From contig NZ_AP024655.1 of NCBI RefSeq assembly GCF_019977355.1, positions 2,790,001 through 2,854,000 on the forward strand: DNA of 64,000 nt. The letters are read 5' to 3'. This document shows positions 40,073 to 48,710 of the stretch, piece after piece. The notes under the pieces were generated by a model. It was not told the origin of the DNA, searched no databases, and saw only the letters and a program-made list of their open reading frames with translations. Numbering within the stretch: position 1 is the first letter of the stretch; each line of letters opens with the position of its first letter. The stretch is from Arthrobacter sp. NicSoilB8 (GTDB lineage: Bacteria; Actinomycetota; Actinomycetes; Actinomycetales; Micrococcaceae). The position numbers were made by a program, and so were the translations under genes.

Positions 40073-41455
40073 ATGTCCGCTCCCGTCCTGTCCATCATCA
40101 TCCTGGTGGTGATGTTTCTCCTCGCCACGGTCCTGCCACTGAACATGGGCGCCCTGGCCTTCGTGGGTGCCTTCCTGCTGGGCGCGGTGGTGCTGGGGAT
40201 GTCCACCAACGACATCCTGGCCAACTTTCCCGGCGGCCTGTTCCTGACGATCGTCGGGGTCACCTACCTGTTCGCCATCGCGCAGAACAACGGCACCATC
40301 GACTTGCTGGTCCGGGGTGCTGTGCGGATGGTCGGCAGCAGGGTGGCCCTCATCCCGTGGGTGATGTTCGCCATCACCGCGGTGATAACCGCCGTCGGCG
40401 CCCTCTCCCCGGCCGCCGTCGCAATCATCGCCCCGATCGCCCTGAGCTTCGCCGCCAAGCACAAGATCAATCCACTCATGATGGGCATGATGGTGGTCCA
40501 CGGCGCACAGGCCGGCGGGTTCTCTCCCATCGCCGTCTATGGCGTCACCGTCAACGGCATCATCGCCAAGACGGAACTGGCGGCCAGCCCCATGGCCATC
40601 TTCCTGGCCAGCTTCCTGTTCAACCTGGCCATCGCGCTGGTGCTGTTCATCGTGCTCGGCGGCAGCAAGCTGCTGTCCGGCCCGGGCGGCCGCCTGGTGG
40701 AACAGGCCGCCGAAAGGCGCATGGCCGTCAGTGTGGGGGCCCGCGCGGCCGGCGTGACCCTGCCGGGCTCCGGCTCGGACATCTCCGCCGCCGGCGTCTC
40801 CGCCAAGGGCACCCCGGCCGGCCCCGGAACCACAACGGCAACCGGGCCGTCCGCCGCCTCCGAACCGCCCACCGGCGCCCGCCGCGCCTCGGTGCCGCAA
40901 CTGATCACCATCCTGGGCCTGATCGCCCTCGCCGTCATCTCGCTCGGCTTCAAGGTGGATGTCGGTTTCGTGTCGATCACCATCGCAATCGTCCTTGCCC
41001 TCGTGTCCCCGGCAGCCCAGAAAGGCGCCGTCAACAAGATCAGCTGGTCCACCGTCCTGCTCATCTGCGGCATGCTCACCTTCGTGGGCGTCCTCGAAGA
41101 AGCAGGCACCATCACGTTCGTCTCCGGCGGGGTGGCCGAGCTGGGCATGCCCCTGCTCGCCGCCCTGCTGATCTGCTACATCGGTGCCATCGTCTCGGCC
41201 TTCGCCTCGTCCACAGCTATCCTCGCGGCCCTTATTCCTCTGGCGGTGCCGTTCCTGGCCACCGGCGAGATCGGCGCCGTCGGGGTGATCGCCGCCCTGG
41301 CCGTCGCCTCCACGATCGTGGACGTGTCCCCGTTCTCCACCAACGGCGCCCTGGTCCTGGCCAATGCCCCGGACGACGTGGACAAGGACAGGTTCTACAA
41401 GCAGATTCTGGCGTACAGCGGCATCGTGGTCGCCGTCGGGCCAGCCGTCGCCTGA
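40073..41455 (+). CDS. MatC/SLC13-like dicarboxylate carrier
   Basis: A 460-residue secondary transporter with about 11-12 hydrophobic segments. The N-terminal half is like the malonate carrier MatC (NMGALAFVGAFLLGAVVLGM, FPGGLFLTIVGVTYLF, GAQAGGFSPIAVYG); a hydrophilic Thr/Gly/Ala-rich loop of about 60 residues (210-275) separates it from the C-terminal half. GGAGGAAC precedes the ATG at 40073. It starts the operon that continues with a CoA-transferase and an acyl-CoA carboxyltransferase, so malonate or a related diacid is the best guess for substrate. Confidence 0.83.
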   Translation: MSAPVLSIIILVVMFLLATVLPLNMGALAFVGAFLLGAVVLGMSTNDILANFPGGLFLTIVGVTYLFAIAQNNGTIDLLVRGAVRMVGSRVALIPWVMFAITAVITAVGALSPAAVAIIAPIALSFAAKHKINPLMMGMMVVHGAQAGGFSPIAVYGVTVNGIIAKTELAASPMAIFLASFLFNLAIALVLFIVLGGSKLLSGPGGRLVEQAAERRMAVSVGARAAGVTLPGSGSDISAAGVSAKGTPAGPGTTTATGPSAASEPPTGARRASVPQLITILGLIALAVISLGFKVDVGFVSITIAIVLALVSPAAQKGAVNKISWSTVLLICGMLTFVGVLEEAGTITFVSGGVAELGMPLLAALLICYIGAIVSAFASSTAILAALIPLAVPFLATGEIGAVGVIAALAVASTIVDVSPFSTNGALVLANAPDDVDKDRFYKQILAYSGIVVAVGPAVA

Positions 41456-41498
41456 CTGGTCATGGTGGTCCCCGGCTGGATGTAGCCGGCACCTCTTC

Positions 41499-41558
41499 CA
41501 ATCCCCGCCAGCTCAATCCCCGCCAGCAAGATCCGGGGCAGCAAGATCCGCACCAGCC
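41499..41558. repeat. 15-bp tandem repeat, four degenerate copies
   Basis: Units start at 41499, 41514, 41529 and 41544 (type caatccccgccagct, later agatccgCaccagcc). The repeat fills half of the gap between the carrier gene and the CoA-transferase gene. It is not coding in the accepted gene model. Confidence 0.8.
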
Positions 41559-41582
41559 GACCGACCAAGAAGGAACACGCTC

Positions 41583-42860
41583 ATGATTTTCGAACCCACG
41601 CCCGGCGCCGACGGTCCCCTGACCGGCTATCTTGTGGTGGACCTGAGCCGCGCCCTCGCCGGCCCGCATGCCGGGATGATGCTTGCCGACCTCGGCGCGC
41701 GGGTGATCAAGGTGGAGAATCCGGGCACGGGAGACGACACCCGCGGCTGGGGCCCGCCGTTCGTGGGTCCCGAGGACGATCCGCAGGCCACGTACTTCCT
41801 GTCCTGCAACCGCAACAAGGAATCGATTGCCTTGGATTTGAAGAGCGACGACGGCCGTGCAGTCCTGCGCGGGCTGCTGGAACGCGCCGATGTGGTGATT
41901 GAGAACTTCCGTCCCGGTGTCCTGGAACGGCTCGGATTCTCCGCCGCGGACATGCATGCGCTGAATCCGGCGCTGGTGGTCCTGTCCATCACCGGGTTCG
42001 GGCACGACGGGCCGGAATCCCGGCGCAGCGGCTACGACCAGATCCTGCAGGGCGAGGCCGGGCTGATGTCCCTGACCGGGTCCGGGCCGGACGATCCGCA
42101 GCGGGTGGGCGTGCCCATCGCCGACCTCCTCTCCGGCATGTACGGGGCGTTCGGCACCCTGGCCGCGCTGCTGCAGCGCGAACGCACGGGCCGGGGCCAG
42201 ATCGTCCGCACGTCCTTGCTGGCGGCACTGGTCGGGGTCCATGCCTTCCAGGGCACCAGGGCCACCGTTGCAGGGGAGGTTCCGGCGGCCCAGGGCAACC
42301 ACCACCCGTCCATCGCCCCCTACGGCCTGTTCCACTGCCGGCGGGGCCGGGTCCAGATCAGCGTGGGCAGCGAGAAACTCTGGCGCACGTTCGCTGCCGA
42401 GTTCGGGATCGACGCCGCGCGGCCGGAATTCGCCTCGAATGCCGACCGGGTGCGGAACCGCGAGAAAGTGATCGAGGAAGTGGAGCAGGCGTTCGCCGGT
42501 TTCGAGGCCGAACCGCTGCTCACCAGACTTAACGACGCCGGCATCCCGGCCGGCAAGGTCAGGACCCTGGGCGAAGTCTACGAATGGGACCAGGTCCGCT
42601 CACAGGGTCTCGTCATTGACGTCCAGCACCAGGTCCTCGGCACGGTGAGCCTGCCCGGTCCCCCGCTGCGGTTCTTCTCTGCCGCGGACACCGCGGAAAC
42701 CACCCTCACCGCGCACACCGCCCCGCCGCTGCTGGACCAGCACGGGGACCAGATCCGGACATGGCTGGGACTGCGGCCGGCTGGGGAATCCAGCACAGTC
42801 CACGAATCCAGCACAGCCGAGGACTCCAGCACAGCCCTGGAAGGTCGCCCGGCATGTTGA
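41583..42860 (+). CDS. CaiB/BaiF family (type III) CoA-transferase
   Basis: A 425-residue type III CoA-transferase with the usual features: N-terminal VVDLSRALAGPHAGMMLADL, the NRNKESIALDLK block and the catalytic aspartate D181 in VGVPIADLLSGMYG. It exchanges CoA between an acyl-CoA donor and a free acid through an aspartyl-CoA intermediate. AAGGAAC precedes the ATG at 41583. The C-terminus carries three copies of an ESSTxx repeat. The stop overlaps the next start by 7 bp, so the two enzymes are co-translated. Here it may activate the acid imported by the MatC-type carrier. Confidence 0.88.
   Translation: MIFEPTPGADGPLTGYLVVDLSRALAGPHAGMMLADLGARVIKVENPGTGDDTRGWGPPFVGPEDDPQATYFLSCNRNKESIALDLKSDDGRAVLRGLLERADVVIENFRPGVLERLGFSAADMHALNPALVVLSITGFGHDGPESRRSGYDQILQGEAGLMSLTGSGPDDPQRVGVPIADLLSGMYGAFGTLAALLQRERTGRGQIVRTSLLAALVGVHAFQGTRATVAGEVPAAQGNHHPSIAPYGLFHCRRGRVQISVGSEKLWRTFAAEFGIDAARPEFASNADRVRNREKVIEEVEQAFAGFEAEPLLTRLNDAGIPAGKVRTLGEVYEWDQVRSQGLVIDVQHQVLGTVSLPGPPLRFFSAADTAETTLTAHTAPPLLDQHGDQIRTWLGLRPAGESSTVHESSTAEDSSTALEGRPAC
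42786..42839 (+). repeat. 18-bp in-frame tandem repeat at the CoA-transferase C-terminus
   Basis: Three copies (42786-42803, 42804-42821, 42822-42839) of gaatccagcacagYccac-like sequence encode ESSTVH, ESSTAE and DSSTAL. The repeat lies after the conserved enzyme fold and should be structurally neutral. Confidence 0.88.
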
Positions 42861-44482
42861 CGCGGCAGGGGGTCCGGCACCTGGATGCCGCCGAACTCAT
42901 CGCCGCGGTCCTCGACCCCGGGTCCTACCGGAGCTGGGACGGCCCCGTCGCGGACCCCGATCCGGGCCCCGAGTACCGGCAGGACCTGGCCGCGGCCCGG
43001 GCGAAGACCGGCGTGGACGAATCCGTCCTGACCGGCGAAGGACTCATCCGCGGCCGCCGGGTCGCCGTGATCGTCAGCGAGTTTCGGTTCCTCGCCGGCT
43101 CCATCGGCCAGGCCGCGGCGGAACGGATTGTCACCGCCGTCGAACGGGCCACCCGCGAGGGCCTGCCCCTCCTGGCAGGTCCGGCCTCGGGCGGCACCCG
43201 CATGCAGGAGGGAACCATCGCGTTCCTGTCCATGGTTAAGATCAGCGCCGCCGTCCGGACCCACCGGCAGGCCGGGCTGCCCTACCTCGTCTACCTGCGG
43301 CATCCCACCACGGGAGGCGTCATGGCCTCATGGGGATCCCTCGGCCACATCACCGCCGCCGAACCCGGAGCGCTGCTCGGCTTCCTCGGACCGCGGGTCT
43401 ACGAGGCCCTCCACGGCAACCCGTTCCCGGAGAACGTCCAGACGGCCGAAAACCTCTTCGATAAGGGGCTGATTGACGCGGTGGTCCCGCCCCGGCAACT
43501 GCCCGACGTCGTCGACCGCGCCCTGAGCATCCTGGCCACCGGCACGCGGCTGCCGGTGGCACCTCCCGTGACCCTGCGGGCGAAGCCGTCCGGCGCCGGC
43601 GCCTGGGAATCGATCGGCATCTCCCGCAATCTCCGCCGGCCGGACGTGCGGCAGCTGCTGGCGCACGGCGCACGGGAGGTCCTCCCGCTCAACGGCACCG
43701 GCCAGGGCGAAAAGGACCCCGGCCTTCAGTTGGCCCTGGCCCGCTTCGGGCAGGAATCCTGCGTAGTCATCGGCCACACCCGGCCCAGGCCGCCCCGCAC
43801 GGCGGCAGTGGGACAAACGGCAGTTGAACAAGTGGCAGTGGCACAAGCGGCGATGGGGCCGGCGTCCCTCCGGGAGGCCCGGCGCGGCATGCGCCTGGCC
43901 GAGGAACTCGGACTGCCGCTTGTCACGGTCATCGACACCGCCGGCGCCGCCCTCTCCCGTGAGGCCGAGGAAGGCGGCCTGGCCGGCGAAATCGCCCGTT
44001 CCCTGCACGAACTCATCGGGCTCAACGCCCCCACAGTGTCCGTGCTGCTCGGGCAGGGAGCCGGCGGCGGCGCACTGGCCCTCCTGCCCGCGGACCGCAC
44101 CATCGCCGCCCAGCACGCCTGGCTGTCTCCGCTGCCGCCGGAAGGCGCCAGCGCAATTGTCCACCGGAGCACGGACTTCGCCCCGGCCATGTCCGCGGCG
44201 CAGGGCGTCAACATCGCGGCCCTGCACGCAAACGGACTCGTGGAGCACATCGTGGACGAACGCCCCGATGCCGCCGGCGAGGCGCAAGCCTTCTGCCGTC
44301 GCCTCGGCCGGGCCATCGAATACGAGCTCGCCGCCCTCGCCAGTGCAGGGGTCACCGAGCTGCTCCCCCGGCGGCTCGAAAAATACCGCCGCCTGGGTAG
44401 CCTCCAGGCGCCGCGGGCGGAACGCCGCCAGCCGTCTGAAGGCCACCCCTCCGGCGACCAACCCCCTGACGTGCGCGCCTAG
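42854..44482 (+). CDS. Fused AccD/AccA-like carboxyltransferase (acyl-CoA carboxylase or decarboxylase subunit)
   Basis: A 542-residue protein that joins a beta-like half (about residues 60-225: SGGTRMQEGTIAFLSMVKIS, GGVMASWGSLGHI) and an alpha-like half (about 320-520: IDTAGAALSREAEEGG, GQGAGGGALALLPADR). The N-terminal zinc ribbon of bacterial AccD is missing. In biosynthetic ACC the enzyme moves CO2 from carboxybiotin to acetyl-CoA; the reverse reaction decarboxylates malonyl-CoA. No biotin carboxylase or carrier gene is adjacent, and context with a diacid carrier and CoA-transferase favours a catabolic role. An AVxQx 15-bp repeat lies between the halves. It overlaps the lipoate ligase gene end-to-end. 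Confidence 0.85.
   Translation: MLTRQGVRHLDAAELIAAVLDPGSYRSWDGPVADPDPGPEYRQDLAAARAKTGVDESVLTGEGLIRGRRVAVIVSEFRFLAGSIGQAAAERIVTAVERATREGLPLLAGPASGGTRMQEGTIAFLSMVKISAAVRTHRQAGLPYLVYLRHPTTGGVMASWGSLGHITAAEPGALLGFLGPRVYEALHGNPFPENVQTAENLFDKGLIDAVVPPRQLPDVVDRALSILATGTRLPVAPPVTLRAKPSGAGAWESIGISRNLRRPDVRQLLAHGAREVLPLNGTGQGEKDPGLQLALARFGQESCVVIGHTRPRPPRTAAVGQTAVEQVAVAQAAMGPASLREARRGMRLAEELGLPLVTVIDTAGAALSREAEEGGLAGEIARSLHELIGLNAPTVSVLLGQGAGGGALALLPADRTIAAQHAWLSPLPPEGASAIVHRSTDFAPAMSAAQGVNIAALHANGLVEHIVDERPDAAGEAQAFCRRLGRAIEYELAALASAGVTELLPRRLEKYRRLGSLQAPRAERRQPSEGHPSGDQPPDVRA
43805..43849 (+). repeat. 15-bp in-frame tandem repeat between carboxyltransferase halves
   Basis: Three clear copies (43805-43819, 43820-43834, 43835-43849) and a fourth, weaker one encode AVGQT, AVEQV, AVAQA and AMGPA. 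They lie in the linker between the AccD-like and AccA-like halves. Confidence 0.85.
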
Positions 44483-45225
44483 CGCAGGCTCGGGAACTCC
44501 GCGCGGCTGAGCGAGGCGTAGCGGCCGTACGCGGCGATCACGGCAGCCTCGACGGCATCGACGTCGAGGCCCGGCACGAGGTCATCGGCCGCTCCCGCCG
44601 TCGCCGGGTCCCACTCAAGGCCGAGCGCGGCGTAACTGGCCTCCAGGACTGCACGGATCGGTGCGGAGTTCGCCACCACGATCACGGAGCTGAAGAGCCA
44701 GCCGCCCGCGACCACCCGCTGAGCAGTACCCACCAGCTTGATGAGATGCTCCGGGACCTGCGGGTTCCTGCCATGCACGCTGAACTCGCCGGGGCAATAT
44801 TCCCCCGGGATCTCACCAACGCCGGCGTCCACACCGGTGTCCCGCAGTGCCCGGGCGAGCAGTTCGCCAAAGAGCGAAAACCGTCCCTTGGCACCGGCAA
44901 TCGCGTCCGGGTCCGGTTCCAGATGATCGATGACGAGCGTGCCCTTGTGGTAGGCGGCGGCGCGGCCGCCGGCCTTGCGGACCAGCGGTTCGAAACCGAA
45001 CTCCCGGCAGGCCGCGGCGGCGGCCTCGAAACCGGGCAGGTGGGTGTCGCGCTGCCCGAACGCAACCGTGGGAACCGGCCGGTACAGCCTGAGCGTCGGA
45101 CCCAGCGAACCGGTCTTGACCTTCTGGAGGAGCCCGAGCGCGAAGTCGAGGTCGGCGGCGGCACCGAGGGATTCCTCCTGCCGCACCACCGTCAGTGTCC
45201 GAGGTCCGGCTGGCGCCTGCGGCAT
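44479..45225 (-). CDS. Lipoate/octanoate-protein ligase family protein
   Basis: A 248-residue member of the biotin/lipoate A/B ligase family. The conserved block FEPLVRKAGGRAAAYHKGTL and the presumed catalytic lysine K163 in LIKLVGTAQRVVAGG are visible. It would attach lipoate or move octanoyl groups on to carrier domains of dehydrogenase complexes. The ATG at 45225 follows GGGAG; upstream codons in the frame are not conserved. Its stop shares a CTAG with the carboxyltransferase stop on the other strand. It is divergent from the DUF2177 gene, 16 bp apart. Confidence 0.85.
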   Translation of the reverse strand: MPQAPAGPRTLTVVRQEESLGAAADLDFALGLLQKVKTGSLGPTLRLYRPVPTVAFGQRDTHLPGFEAAAAACREFGFEPLVRKAGGRAAAYHKGTLVIDHLEPDPDAIAGAKGRFSLFGELLARALRDTGVDAGVGEIPGEYCPGEFSVHGRNPQVPEHLIKLVGTAQRVVAGGWLFSSVIVVANSAPIRAVLEASYAALGLEWDPATAGAADDLVPGLDVDAVEAAVIAAYGRYASLSRAEFPSLR

Positions 45226-45241
45226 GTTGTTATGCTCCCTT

Positions 45242-45631
45242 ATGGTCATCCTGCAATTCCTCGTCGTAGCCGCCGCGTTCGCCATCGTCGACGCCATCTG
45301 GCTCAAGACGATGAACCCGTTCTACCGCCGCCAGATCGGTGACCTGCTGGCCGACAAGCCCAATCTAGGGTACGCGCTGGTGTTCTACGTGATCTACATT
45401 GCCGGAATCGTGTTCTTTGCCCTGCGGCCGGCGCTCGACGGCGGCAGCTGGCTCAGTGCGGTGGGCTACGGTGCCGCCCTGGGCGTCTTCGCCTACGCCA
45501 CCTACGACCTGACCAATGCCGCCACACTCAAGACCTGGCCGTGGCAGCTGATCGTCGTCGACATCCTCTGGGGTGCCGCGTTGACGGCACTGGCCACGCT
45601 GGCAGGCTGGCTCGTCTTCCACACGAACTAG
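45242..45631 (+). CDS. DUF2177 family membrane protein
   Basis: A 129-residue protein with four membrane helices, matching the DUF2177 pattern: AFAIVDAIWLKTMNPFYRRQIG in the first loop (cited as two parts because of length limits: VDAIWLKTMNPFYRRQIG), GVFAYATYDLTNAATLKTWP and a final helix. The ATG at 45242 is 16 bp from the divergent ligase start. The family's function is unknown. Confidence 0.87.
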   Translation: MVILQFLVVAAAFAIVDAIWLKTMNPFYRRQIGDLLADKPNLGYALVFYVIYIAGIVFFALRPALDGGSWLSAVGYGAALGVFAYATYDLTNAATLKTWPWQLIVVDILWGAALTALATLAGWLVFHTN

Positions 45632-45645
45632 TAATTCCACACCAA

Positions 45646-46449
45646 CTAGGACTTGCGCAGGGTCAGAATCTGTTCCGCGCGGCCGAACGGTCCGGTGAGG
45701 TCATGCAGCACCGTGGAGGTCAGGCCGATCCCGTCCGTGCCGAACGAGACCTCGTTGTCCAGTCCCAGCCACTCTCCCTCCGGCTGCCGGTACATGTGGA
45801 TCTGCAGGTCCAGGTTGGGGAAGGCATAGCTGCCCTTGCCCGGGGGAACCCGGGCGGCAATGCCGTTGGCTGTGTCCACGAGCCCGATCAGCCGGGCGAG
45901 GTCGCCGCTGTCCGCCGTGTCGGTCAGCGGATAGTCGGTGCGGAGCCACACCGTCCCCGAACCGGCCCGGTGTCCCTCGGCGATCCGCATGTGCAGCGAA
46001 GCGATGTAGCCGCCGGGCCAGACGCTCGCGGCATCATACGGTTCGCAGTCTTCCGGAGCCGGGATCCGCGGATCCTCGAAAGCCGCAATGGCGGACGTGT
46101 CAGAGGTGATCATCCGCCAGGCAGTGGCGCGAACGGCCGTGCGGCCGCCGGCGATGAGTTCGGCCTGCACCAGTTCGATGGTCCGGCCGGGGCGGAGCGT
46201 GGAGGTCACCACCTCGAACTCCCCGCCGGGGATCAGGCCGAGGATTTCGTAGCTCAGCCGCGCCATGCGCATATCCTCGCGGGGCTCGTGCCTGGCCAGG
46301 CAGTCGGCCATAATGCCGGACGCGGGGGCCATGTGCTGCTCGTGCTCGTTCCAGGCGCCCTGGGCGTGGAGCGTGGAGCGGAAACGCCCGCCACCCAGCA
46401 CCTGGTAGTAGAAATCGCCCTCGGCCAGTTCCGGTAGTACAGCAGTCAA
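45646..46449 (-). CDS. Acyl-CoA thioesterase (TesB-like double hot-dog)
   Basis: A 267-residue two-hot-dog thioesterase. Signals are HMAPASGIMADCLARHEPRE in the first half, a RPGRTIELVQAELIAGGRT segment, and YAFPNLDLQIHMYRQPEGEW with LDNEVSFGTDGIGL in the second. It should cleave acyl-CoA in the cytoplasm. The start is taken as TTG at 46449, which has GAAAGGG in position; the frame is open for 37 more codons upstream without homology. It is convergent with the DUF2177 gene. Confidence 0.83.
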   Translation of the reverse strand: MTAVLPELAEGDFYYQVLGGGRFRSTLHAQGAWNEHEQHMAPASGIMADCLARHEPREDMRMARLSYEILGLIPGGEFEVVTSTLRPGRTIELVQAELIAGGRTAVRATAWRMITSDTSAIAAFEDPRIPAPEDCEPYDAASVWPGGYIASLHMRIAEGHRAGSGTVWLRTDYPLTDTADSGDLARLIGLVDTANGIAARVPPGKGSYAFPNLDLQIHMYRQPEGEWLGLDNEVSFGTDGIGLTSTVLHDLTGPFGRAEQILTLRKS

Positions 46450-46635
46450 CGTCCGCCCTTTCGCGTGGCTGATGATTCCAGAACACACTATCCTTTCGGT
46501 CCGGCCGCACCGGCAGGAACAACCATCTGCGGGACGCAACCCGGACGGCGCAGGCGTCAATAGTCATCGTTCGCCGGGCCGGACTGGGTAGACTCGATCA
46601 CAGCGTCCGAAACTATCATCCGAAGGGGTGCCCTC

Positions 46636-47346
46636 CTGATTCGAGTCATCAGCTACAACCTCCGCAAGCACAAAGCCAGTGGAGAGCTGGTCGATCTGGC
46701 CCGCGATTTCGAGATTGATGCTCTGTGCCTCCAAGAGTGCGATACCGAGGACCTGCCGGCCACAATCGGCAACCTGCACCTGGCCGACGCCACGCGGGGT
46801 AACCGGCTCGGCCTGGCGATCTACTACCGCAAGGACCGCTTCACCGCTTACGACACCCAGACGTTCGCCTTGAAGAAGTCCCTCCACGACCGGGTCCTGG
46901 CCCCCGCCCATGAGCGGCTCATCGGAACCCGCGTGACGGACAACGAGACCGACCACGAGCTCGTCATCGCCTCCTTCCACGCGGCTCCGCTGACGGCGTC
47001 GAACTCGCTGCGGCGGAACCAGATCCATGCCGCCCACGCGGAGCTGCTCAGCATGGGCGGCGGCCTGATGTCACTGATGGTCGGTGACTTCAACTATCCG
47101 TTCTTCACCAAGTCCCTGACCGCGAAGATGAAGGACGCCGGCTATGACCTCACAATGAGCGACCGCCGGACCTACACCCGGTACAAGGTCTTCAAGGGCC
47201 ATTTCGACTTTGCCACCTCCCAGGGCCTGGACATCGAGAGCGTGGAGACGCTGCCCCGCGGCGCCTCGGACCACCTCCCCATCCTGATCTCGGCCGAATA
47301 CGGCCAGGAAGCGTCCGGAAACGGCTCGGAACCCGCGGCGTCTTAG
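46636..47346 (+). CDS. Endonuclease/exonuclease/phosphatase family protein, apparent CTG start
   Basis: A protein of about 236 residues with the metal-dependent hydrolase fold of DNase I relatives: YNLRKH, LCLQECDTEDLP (metal Glu), ASFHAAPL, VGDFNYPFF and SDHLPI with the final Asp-His pair. The conserved N-terminus IRVISYNLRK begins directly after a CTG at 46636. In that frame there is no ATG, GTG or TTG between the upstream stop and residue 78. GAAGGGG lies seven bases before the CTG. A CTG start is therefore likely, though a different rare codon or sequence error is possible. Substrate unknown. Confidence 0.75.
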   Translation: MIRVISYNLRKHKASGELVDLARDFEIDALCLQECDTEDLPATIGNLHLADATRGNRLGLAIYYRKDRFTAYDTQTFALKKSLHDRVLAPAHERLIGTRVTDNETDHELVIASFHAAPLTASNSLRRNQIHAAHAELLSMGGGLMSLMVGDFNYPFFTKSLTAKMKDAGYDLTMSDRRTYTRYKVFKGHFDFATSQGLDIESVETLPRGASDHLPILISAEYGQEASGNGSEPAAS

Positions 47347-47441
47347 CGGCCGGTCCGGGGGCAAGAACACCCGGTGAACAAAGGGTGAACCGGGCATCGA
47401 AAGCACGCTTATCGTAATCTCCACGTGATCTACTGCTGGGC

Positions 47442-48710
47442 GTGAACTTCTCAAGACGCACGTTCCTGACAGCCGCCGGAACGGCCACCGTCACAGCCCT
47501 CGCCGCAGGCGACAGCTGGCGCGCCGCGGAAGCCGCCGTACCCGCCCTGCCCCCGGCCGACATGTCCGGCATTGACCACATCATCGTCCTGATGATGGAA
47601 AACCGCTCCTTCGACCACTTCCTGGGTTGGCTGCCCCGTGCCGACGGCACCCAGGCCGGCCTGACCTACCTGGACCGATACGGAATACCGCACGCCACCC
47701 ATCACCTGACAGACTTCCAGGGCTGCGGCCACCCGGATCCGGACCACTCCTACGAAGGCGGCCGAATCCAATACAACAACGGCAAGAACAACGGCTGGCT
47801 GCGGGCCGGTGAAAACGACGAATTCGCCGTCGGCTACTACGCGGCCGCCGACCTCGATTTCTGGCGGCAGGCAGCTCCCGACTGGACGGTCTGCGACCGC
47901 TACTTCGCCGCCACCATGGCCGAGACTTACCCGAACCGCTTCTACCAGCACGCGGCCGCCACCGACCGCACCCACAATTCCTCCGCCACCAGCTCGCTCC
48001 CCACCATCTGGGACCGGCTGGCCGATGCCGGCGTCGAGGGCAAGTACTACTACGGGGATATCCCGTTCACCGCGCTCTGGGGATCCAAGTACTTGGGCAT
48101 CTCTGGCCACTATTCGGAATTCCTCTCGGACGCCGGCTCCGGCAACCTTCCCGCGGTGTCCTTCGTCGATCCCCGCTTCACGGACGAAGGTTCGGGAACG
48201 TCAGGCGACGACCACCCTCATGCTGATATACGTTCCGGTGAGCTCTTCCTCGCAGAGGTCTATCACGCCGTCACCACCGGCCCGGCCTGGCCCAACACCA
48301 TGCTGGTCATCAACTATGACGAGTGGGGCGGCTTCTACGACCACGTCGCACCGGAGAACGCCCCGGACACAAGCCCCGAGACCGCTCTGCGCGGTTTCCG
48401 GGTGCCGGCGGCCATCATCTCCCCGAGGGCCCGGCGCGGTTATGTCGCCCACGGCGTCTATGACCACACGTCGGTTCTAAAAGCCATCGAATGGCGGTGG
48501 AACCTGCCTCCGCTGACGCCCCGGGACCAGGAGGCCCGCAATATCGCCGAAGTCCTCGACTTCGAGGCCCCTGCCAATCTCACCGTCCCGACGTACCTGG
48601 TCCCGCCCTTCGCGGCCGGACCGGCCTGTACCCCCGTCGGGCCGCCGCCGGCCGAAGAATGGTCCGGACTCAAAGAAAAGGCCCTTGCCGACGGATGGAC
48701 ACTGCCTTGA
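47442..48710 (+). CDS. Tat-secreted phospholipase C-like phosphoesterase
   Basis: A 422-residue phosphoesterase of the phospholipase C/acid phosphatase family (PF04185). The N-terminus is a twin-arginine signal FSRRTFLTAAGTA. The family motif is MMENRSFDHFLGW and others are CDRYFAATMAETYPNR and INYDEWGGFYDHV. It should cleave phospholipid or other phosphodiesters outside the cell. The GTG at 47442 begins the signal. Its last 16 bp overlap the next gene start, so the two are co-translated. Confidence 0.88.
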   Translation: MNFSRRTFLTAAGTATVTALAAGDSWRAAEAAVPALPPADMSGIDHIIVLMMENRSFDHFLGWLPRADGTQAGLTYLDRYGIPHATHHLTDFQGCGHPDPDHSYEGGRIQYNNGKNNGWLRAGENDEFAVGYYAAADLDFWRQAAPDWTVCDRYFAATMAETYPNRFYQHAAATDRTHNSSATSSLPTIWDRLADAGVEGKYYYGDIPFTALWGSKYLGISGHYSEFLSDAGSGNLPAVSFVDPRFTDEGSGTSGDDHPHADIRSGELFLAEVYHAVTTGPAWPNTMLVINYDEWGGFYDHVAPENAPDTSPETALRGFRVPAAIISPRARRGYVAHGVYDHTSVLKAIEWRWNLPPLTPRDQEARNIAEVLDFEAPANLTVPTYLVPPFAAGPACTPVGPPPAEEWSGLKEKALADGWTLP

